Below are positions 6,558 through 9,957 of a DNA stretch of 9,957 nt, one piece after another; within the stretch, counting starts at the first letter, position 1, and each line of letters starts with the position of its first letter. A program made the position numbers and the translations under genes. This stretch comes from Anaerolineae bacterium (GTDB lineage Bacteria > Chloroflexota > Anaerolineae > Aggregatilineales > Phototrophicaceae), in the NCBI GenBank assembly GCA_015492875.1, contig WGEI01000141.1, positions 1 through 9,957 of the forward strand, written 5' to 3'. The notes beneath the pieces were generated by a model, which made no database searches, was not told where the DNA came from, and was given only the letters and a program-made list of their open reading frames with translations.

Positions 6558-6977
6558 ATGGGTAGAGTTATCAACACAAATGGGCCGGGTAAACGGCGCA
6601 ATCAATTGATGCGTACGGTGGCTGAGGTTTTGCGGCATATGAGCCAAAAAACGGAGATTGACGATGAAGCCAAAGATATGGCCGCACTTTTACATTTTTG
6701 CCTTGTGGATATTGATAAAAGTGTTGATGAAGCTGTAGAGGCGTGGGAAAAGCGAGATTACTGGAAAAAGGCGGAGGAGTTCCGTTATAAATGGCGTTGG
6801 GCTGGCTATCTAGCTGCTGAATTGAAACAGGTTATCCTTCAAAATGAATGGGAAAAACTTCCAGAGTTAATGGCTCAGCTCATCCCCCATTTTGCTGACA
6901 TCAAGATTAACAAATTCACACGCAAAGCTGATACATGGCGCGGCAGTTACCAGCGGCTCAAACGGGAAAATCGCTGA
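6558..6977 (+). CDS. Uncharacterised small all-helical protein
   Basis: This 139-residue protein of unknown function starts with a basic tail (RVINTNGPGKRRNQLMRTVA, 3-22) and continues as predicted helices: IDDEAKDMAALLHFCLVDID (34-53), SVDEAVEAWEKRDYWKKAEE (55-74), and WRWAGYLAAELKQVILQNEW (79-98). It ends LPELMAQLIPHFADIKINKF (101-120) plus a basic C-terminus. No signal peptide, membrane segment or known catalytic motif is seen. AGGA (6547-6550) lies 7 nt before the ATG and the gap to the preceding gene is 12 nt, so it is almost certainly co-transcribed with it. The basic N-terminus would suit nucleic-acid contact or docking to a partner; that is inference. Confidence 0.7.
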   Translation: MGRVINTNGPGKRRNQLMRTVAEVLRHMSQKTEIDDEAKDMAALLHFCLVDIDKSVDEAVEAWEKRDYWKKAEEFRYKWRWAGYLAAELKQVILQNEWEKLPELMAQLIPHFADIKINKFTRKADTWRGSYQRLKRENR

Positions 6978-6980
6978 TAG

Positions 6981-7010
6981 AAAAGCGGGGCATATGCCTC
7001 GTTTTTGTTT
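6981..7010. terminator. Bidirectional intrinsic terminator between convergent genes
   Basis: The near-palindrome CGGGGCAT/ATGCCTCG (6986-7001, one G-U pair) is flanked by AAAA on the left and TTTTTGTTT on the right. It lies in the 31-nt gap between the convergent ends of the helical-protein gene and the LCP gene. Read rightwards it has a good T-tract; read leftwards the AAAA gives a shorter one. It can serve both transcripts. Confidence 0.8.
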
Positions 7011-7875
7011 AAGGGGCGGCAAAATGGGTGTTTAACCATTGGGTTAAAGGCTGCATATTCATTATCGCGCGTTGGTCATCAATGTAGGAACGCAAATCGT
7101 CATTGAGCGAATAAAAGCCAAAACGCCCTTGACTGAGGATGATGGGCGGGGCTAAGGCGACCAAATCCCCTAGTGTTAAATCGGTCTCAATCTGATTCCA
7201 AATCGCCAACACATTGAACCACGCACTAGGATGCGCTAACTGCTCACCCGCTGCTAGCAAGAGTTGTATATGGCGCATTGCCCGCATTGTTGTACCATCG
7301 GGGCGATATATCCGCGAAAACGCAAGCGCCCGCGCCCCATCCATGTATTGCAAACCCGCATCAAAACGCACTCGTTTGACCGTTTCTTCATCTACTGGAA
7401 AGGCATCATCGAGAAGCGCCCGTTCAACATCCACTTTTATACCACCAATAGCATCTACCAATGCGGCAACATCTGCCATATCCACAATAAGCACGTGATG
7501 AATAGGGATGCCTAAATTGCGCTCTAAAGTATCGCGTATCGCTGCGGCTTTAGCTGACGGGGTTGTTGCTAAAGGGTGGTACAATTGGCGCAATTGCTGC
7601 AATTGGCCATCAGAAGTGGTTAGCCATATGTCGGATGGCAACGAGACAATGTTGACAAGAAATGAAGAGGGGATGATATTGATTAAAATGACAGCATCTG
7701 CTTGTGTAGAAGCGCTATTGCTATCAGCATCGATACCGAGTAATAAAATCGTTCGTGGCGTCGGTGGAAAAACCAAATACAAAAGCGCCAATATCCCAGC
7801 CAAGAAAGCCATTATTAGAAGGGGGAAAAGTAGATACCCCCACCACCGTAATAAGCGAAACCGCCTTTTCAACAT
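7009..7875 (-). CDS. LytR-CpsA-Psr (LCP) family protein, possibly degenerate active site
   Basis: This 288-residue protein has a basic N-terminus, one membrane anchor (about 14-36) and an extracytoplasmic LCP domain. Family marks are TILLLGIDAD (42-51), TQADAVILINI (57-67), VNIVSLPSDIWL (74-85), HVLIVDMADVAALVDAIGGI (127-146), FDAGLQYMDGARALAFSRIY (171-190) and RPDGTTMRAMRHIQLLLAAG (191-210). Known LCP enzymes transfer undecaprenyl-linked polymers onto peptidoglycan or similar acceptors. Two positions usually held by Arg are changed: the R-[S/T]-D motif reads QAD (58-60) and the PRD motif reads PSD (80-82). Arg198 and Arg201 remain. It may therefore have altered or no ligase activity. ATG 7875 follows the lipoprotein gene by 5 nt, so the two form one transcription unit, ending at the terminator beyond its stop. 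Confidence 0.85.
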   Translation of the reverse strand: MLKRRFRLLRWWGYLLFPLLIMAFLAGILALLYLVFPPTPRTILLLGIDADSNSASTQADAVILINIIPSSFLVNIVSLPSDIWLTTSDGQLQQLRQLYHPLATTPSAKAAAIRDTLERNLGIPIHHVLIVDMADVAALVDAIGGIKVDVERALLDDAFPVDEETVKRVRFDAGLQYMDGARALAFSRIYRPDGTTMRAMRHIQLLLAAGEQLAHPSAWFNVLAIWNQIETDLTLGDLVALAPPIILSQGRFGFYSLNDDLRSYIDDQRAIMNMQPLTQWLNTHFAAP

Positions 7876-7880
7876 GGCGT

Positions 7881-8765
7881 TTAATTCCCAAAAACACCGG
7901 TCGCACCGACAAAGCGCTGCCAGCTTCCCCCACCCCGCGCCAAACTAAATACTACGCCCCCTGGCGCTAGAATAAAGGTTGTGCCATCTTTTGCGCGCTG
8001 TAACTGAGTGCTGTAGGGTTGTTCCCATTCTTGTGTTGCCCACCCAATCCGTTGACGCACAAGGGCATTGGTGCGCCAAAGCAAGCCAAAGCCACGACGC
8101 GGCTGCCATGTATTCGGCGTAGGCGCATCGGCATAAGCCGGGTCATCTTCGGGCATGCCTTCTTCAAATTGGTCGATGAAAACCTGCCAACGGGGCAAAG
8201 CGGGGTCATTATAGAGCACATAGATGGTATCTTGTTGCTGCACCCAAATCATGTACCCATTTTGGAATTCTTGATAGACGCCCTGCCCTGAGATAGGCGG
8301 GCTAAGTGGACAATTGTTGGGACGCGGCTGAATAAAAAACCATGTGCTGTCGCATACTTGTGGCAAGGGCTGGGGCACAGGTGCAGTAACGGCAATAATC
8401 ACACTTGTCGGAAATTGTGGCGCGATTGCGGTATTGGTAACTGTTACCGTCGGTGTTCTGGTCACCGTTGGCGTTAGCGTCGAAGTCGGCGTTAAGGTTG
8501 GCGTTTTGCTGGGAGGTAGCGTGGGCGTTACTAGTACAAAATCCGCCTCTACAGTTGCAACTTCTAATGGCGAGACTTGTTCAGCAGTCGCACGAATGGG
8601 CGATGGAGTTGGGCTTAAAATACGGGTTGGCAAGGGGTCTGTCGCTGCAATTGTCACTTCTTGCACCAATCTAGGGCCGCTATTGGATGAACGGCCAGAA
8701 TCTGCACAAGCAGCACCAATTAGAACAATAATTACACACCATAGCAAGATAGCGTATTTGCCCAT
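7881..8765 (-). CDS. Lipoprotein with Thr/Pro-rich stalk and uncharacterised C-terminal domain
   Basis: This 294-residue protein starts with a signal peptide ending in the lipobox IGAAC (C20), so it should be lipid-anchored outside the cytoplasmic membrane. Residues about 40-130 are low complexity, rich in Thr, Pro, Ser and Val, likely an extended wall-spanning stalk. The C-terminal domain (about 136-294) holds a possible disulfide pair (C138, C152), GYMIWVQQQDTIYVLYND (170-187), then QPRRGFGLLWRTNALVRQRI (221-240) and GWATQEWEQPY (241-251). I recall similar C-terminal domains in Anaerolineae exported proteins, but know no function. AAAAGGG (8772-8778) gives a Shine-Dalgarno 6 nt before the ATG. 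It is the first gene of a pair with the LCP gene, which suggests a cell-envelope role. Confidence 0.8.
   Translation of the reverse strand: MGKYAILLWCVIIVLIGAACADSGRSSNSGPRLVQEVTIAATDPLPTRILSPTPSPIRATAEQVSPLEVATVEADFVLVTPTLPPSKTPTLTPTSTLTPTVTRTPTVTVTNTAIAPQFPTSVIIAVTAPVPQPLPQVCDSTWFFIQPRPNNCPLSPPISGQGVYQEFQNGYMIWVQQQDTIYVLYNDPALPRWQVFIDQFEEGMPEDDPAYADAPTPNTWQPRRGFGLLWRTNALVRQRIGWATQEWEQPYSTQLQRAKDGTTFILAPGGVVFSLARGGGSWQRFVGATGVFGN
8430..8528 (-). repeat. Low-complexity Thr-Pro-coding tract
   Basis: This stretch encodes residues 80-112 of the lipoprotein, where Thr-Pro and Thr-Val pairs alternate (TPTLTPTSTLTPTVTRTPTV, 88-107). On the plus strand it appears as imperfect repeats of GTTGGCGTT/GTCGGCGTT. 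Such tracts commonly vary in length between relatives. Confidence 0.7.
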
Positions 8766-8798
8766 GCCAAGCCCTTTTATGCCATATACTGAGCTTTG

Positions 8799-8826
8799 AT
8801 TGTAATCAGAAATACCATAAGCGCAA
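8799..8826 (-). promoter_or_regulatory. Possible promoter for the lipoprotein-LCP unit
   Basis: On the minus strand TTGCGC (8826-8821) is followed after 16 nt by TACAAT (8804-8799). The boxes match the sigma-70 consensus only moderately. The predicted start near 8792 would leave a leader of about 27 nt before the ATG at 8765. Confidence 0.4.
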
Positions 8827-8852
8827 TGCTAGGAGGTGGCGTTTAGCCTACG

Positions 8853-8886
8853 ATTGCCACTGGTTAAAAACCCTAATCTGGGCAAT
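8853..8886 (+). promoter_or_regulatory. Two-part hairpin upstream of the ileS leader ORF
   Basis: ATTGCC (8853-8858) pairs with GGCAAT (8881-8886), and within it GGTT pairs with AACC (8862-8872 region) around a 3-nt loop. The 3' side of the internal loop reads CTAATCTG and contains ATC, an isoleucine codon. Whether this part is transcribed is unclear because no convincing plus-strand promoter was identified. Confidence 0.35.
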
Positions 8887-8937
8887 AATTTAGGATATGT
8901 TGTTTCTCTATGAACAATGTTTTAAGGAGGTGACACC

Positions 8938-8997
8938 GTGGTGGTTAACCACAAATGGTTGCCATCGCGGGTTATTGGCGGTTTGATACGCAGTTGA
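8938..8997 (+). CDS. Putative leader peptide upstream of ileS
   Basis: A 19-codon ORF starts at GTG 8938 and stops at TGA 8995-8997. It is preceded by AAGGAGGTGA (8924-8933), a ten-base match to the full anti-Shine-Dalgarno, with 7 nt between GGAGG and GTG. No other gene in the window has so strong a ribosome-binding site. The predicted peptide MVVNHKWLPSRVIGGLIRS has Ile at positions 13 (ATT) and 17 (ATA). It ends 58 nt before ileS. The ATA codon lies inside the left arm of an 11-bp inverted repeat. A regulatory role sensing Ile-tRNA charging is inferred. The ORF is too short for codon-use evidence; the support is the Shine-Dalgarno, the position and the overlapping structure. Confidence 0.65.
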   Translation: MVVNHKWLPSRVIGGLIRS

Positions 8998-9063
8998 ATA
9001 CACCACTTTGACTTCATCCATCGTCCGTATCAAACCACAGCACATGGAGAAAGCCATGTTTGA
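8980..9063 (+). promoter_or_regulatory. Attenuator-like RNA structures before and over the ileS start
   Basis: GGTTTGATACG (8980-8990) is a perfect inverted repeat of CGTATCAAACC (9026-9036), with a 35-nt loop and no T-tract, so it is not an intrinsic terminator. Next to it ACATGG (9042-9047) pairs with CCATGT (9054-9059), placing the ileS Shine-Dalgarno and ATG in one hairpin with loop AGAAAG. A competing pair exists: TCAAAC (9030-9035) with GTTTGA (9058-9063). CACCAC (9001-9006) also matches the leader start GTGGTG (8938-8943). Mutually exclusive pairings like these suggest control of ileS translation. Confidence 0.55.
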
Positions 9064-9957
9064 ACCAGTAAATCCGCGTGTCGATATCCAAGACCTAGAA
9101 CAAGAACAACTCAATTTCTGGCGCAATCAACGCATCTTTGAGCGCACGTTAGAAGAGCGTGAAGGCGCGCCAGAATATGTATTCTACGAAGGCCCGCCCA
9201 CAGCCAACGGCAAGCCCGGCAGCCACCATGTCCTCGCCCGCGCTTTTAAGGACATGTTTCCGCGCTATAAAGTCATGCGGGGGTATCATGTCATCCGCCG
9301 TGGTGGCTGGGATACACACGGCCTGCCGGTAGAAATTGCCGTTCAAAAAGAGCTTGGTTTAACAAGCAAGCGCGATATTGAAGAATATGGCATCGCTGAA
9401 TTCAATGAGCGGTGCCGCTCGAATGTTTTTCGCAACATCACAGACTGGGAAAAACTAACTGAGCGTATCGCCTTTTGGGTAGACCTAGATACGGCCTACA
9501 TCACATTCACCAATGACTACATTGAGAGCGTTTGGTGGATTTTGAAACAGTTATGGGATAAAGGGCTGCTCTATCGCGGCTATAAAGTTGTGCCCTATAG
9601 CCCAACATCGGGGACACCGCTCAGTAGCCACGAGGTTTCGCTGGGCTATAAAGAAGTTGATGATCCCAGTGTATTCGTCCGCTTCCCATTGCGCGATAAA
9701 CCCGGCGTCTATTTGCTGGCATGGACAACCACACCTTGGACGCTGCCGGGTAACGTGGCATTGGCTGTCAATGAGCATATTGAATATGTACAAGTTGAAG
9801 GGCCAACTGAGGACGGTGAAGACACAGAGCAACTTATCCTCGCTGCCGCGTTAATGGAAAAAGTTCTGCAAGAGCCAGAGCGCTACAAGGTTGTTAAGCG
9901 CATGAAGGGCAAAGATTTGCTCGGCCTGCATTATAGCCCACTGTACACATTCCTGCC
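9056..9957 (+). CDS. ileS: Isoleucyl-tRNA synthetase, N-terminal 300 residues (runs off window)
   Basis: The frame from ATG 9056 is open to the window end and covers 300 codons of an enzyme usually about 1,000-1,100 residues long. It attaches isoleucine to tRNA-Ile in the cytoplasm using ATP. The class-I HIGH motif appears as GSHH (55-58) in PPTANGKPGSHHVLARAF (47-64), followed by GGWDTHGLPVEI (83-94). VPYSPTSGTPLSSHEVSLGY (179-198) and WTTTPWTLPGN (223-233) mark the start of the CP1 editing domain. The wording, especially GSHHV and TPLSSHEV, fits the eukaryote-like IleS2 class, whose members include naturally mupirocin-tolerant enzymes. The KMSKS motif lies beyond the window. GGAG (9046-9049) lies 6 nt before the ATG, within a small hairpin. 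The gene follows a leader ORF with Ile codons. Confidence 0.97.
   Translation, partial: MFEPVNPRVDIQDLEQEQLNFWRNQRIFERTLEEREGAPEYVFYEGPPTANGKPGSHHVLARAFKDMFPRYKVMRGYHVIRRGGWDTHGLPVEIAVQKELGLTSKRDIEEYGIAEFNERCRSNVFRNITDWEKLTERIAFWVDLDTAYITFTNDYIESVWWILKQLWDKGLLYRGYKVVPYSPTSGTPLSSHEVSLGYKEVDDPSVFVRFPLRDKPGVYLLAWTTTPWTLPGNVALAVNEHIEYVQVEGPTEDGEDTEQLILAAALMEKVLQEPERYKVVKRMKGKDLLGLHYSPLYTFL

Noticed and set aside
7508..7948. 146-codon plus-strand ORF across the LCP gene
   Set aside because: It runs antisense to the LCP membrane anchor and the end of the lipoprotein, and has no Shine-Dalgarno or domain.
8344..8799. 151-codon plus-strand ORF rich in Val and Gly
   Set aside because: It is the antisense of the Thr/Pro-rich lipoprotein tract; the low complexity of that tract keeps stops out of the opposite strand.
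8831..8840. AGGAGGTGG as a ribosome-binding site for another small ORF
   Set aside because: No start codon follows at a usual distance with more than a few open codons, so it is probably fortuitous.
8980..9036. The 11-bp inverted repeat as an intrinsic terminator
   Set aside because: The loop is 35 nt and the right arm is followed by ACAGCACATGG, not a T-tract.
8840..9060. Canonical T-box riboswitch for ileS
   Set aside because: The antiterminator core UGGNACC is not present. TGGT at 8956-8959 is followed by TGCCAT, and the flanking helix arms do not pair as in T-boxes. GCGGG and CGTCC are present but out of register. It remains only as an alternative.

Overview
The window looks chromosomal and fits a member of the Chloroflexota, most likely Anaerolineae-like. 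The evidence is: the gene order rpmH-rnpA-yidD-yidC-khpB with a short, monoderm-style YidC; a lipoprotein with a long Thr/Pro-rich stalk; an LCP-family protein; a eukaryote-like (IleS2-type) isoleucyl-tRNA synthetase; and a three-gene cluster of uncharacterised proteins that I remember as recurring in Chloroflexota. The assignment rests on recognition, not on a search. No tRNA, rRNA, IS element or CRISPR array was seen.

Region 1 (1-4137, minus strand) is one long operon read right to left: rpmH, rnpA, yidD, a BamB-like PQQ-propeller lipoprotein, yidC, khpB/jag and a PfkB-family sugar kinase cut by the window edge. Genes overlap or sit within 0-25 nt of each other, apart from a 104-nt gap with a strong hairpin between yidC and khpB. 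The operon couples ribosomal protein L34, RNase P protein and membrane-protein insertion. The propeller lipoprotein and the kinase are lineage-specific additions.

Region 2 (4138-4406) is a divergent control region. It has a good sigma-70-type promoter facing rpmH and another facing right, followed by a leader with repeated ATCCGG sites and a 12-bp perfect palindrome.

Region 3 (4407-6977, plus strand) holds three tightly spaced genes of unknown function: a large protein that appears to carry several winged-helix-like modules around a beta-rich domain, a small winged-helix-like protein, and a small helical protein. A bidirectional terminator separates them from region 4.

Region 4 (7009-8765, minus strand) is a two-gene envelope unit: a Thr/Pro-stalked lipoprotein followed by an LCP-family protein whose usual catalytic-site arginines look partly replaced.

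Region 5 (8766-9957) is the leader and 5' third of ileS. Before ileS lies a 19-codon ORF, unlisted in ordinary gene calls, with a full-length Shine-Dalgarno match and two isoleucine codons. The second Ile codon lies in one arm of an 11-bp perfect inverted repeat whose other arm lies just before the ileS ribosome-binding site, and that site itself can fold into a 6-bp hairpin. This looks like a peptide-based attenuator for isoleucyl-tRNA synthetase and is the most interesting item in the window.
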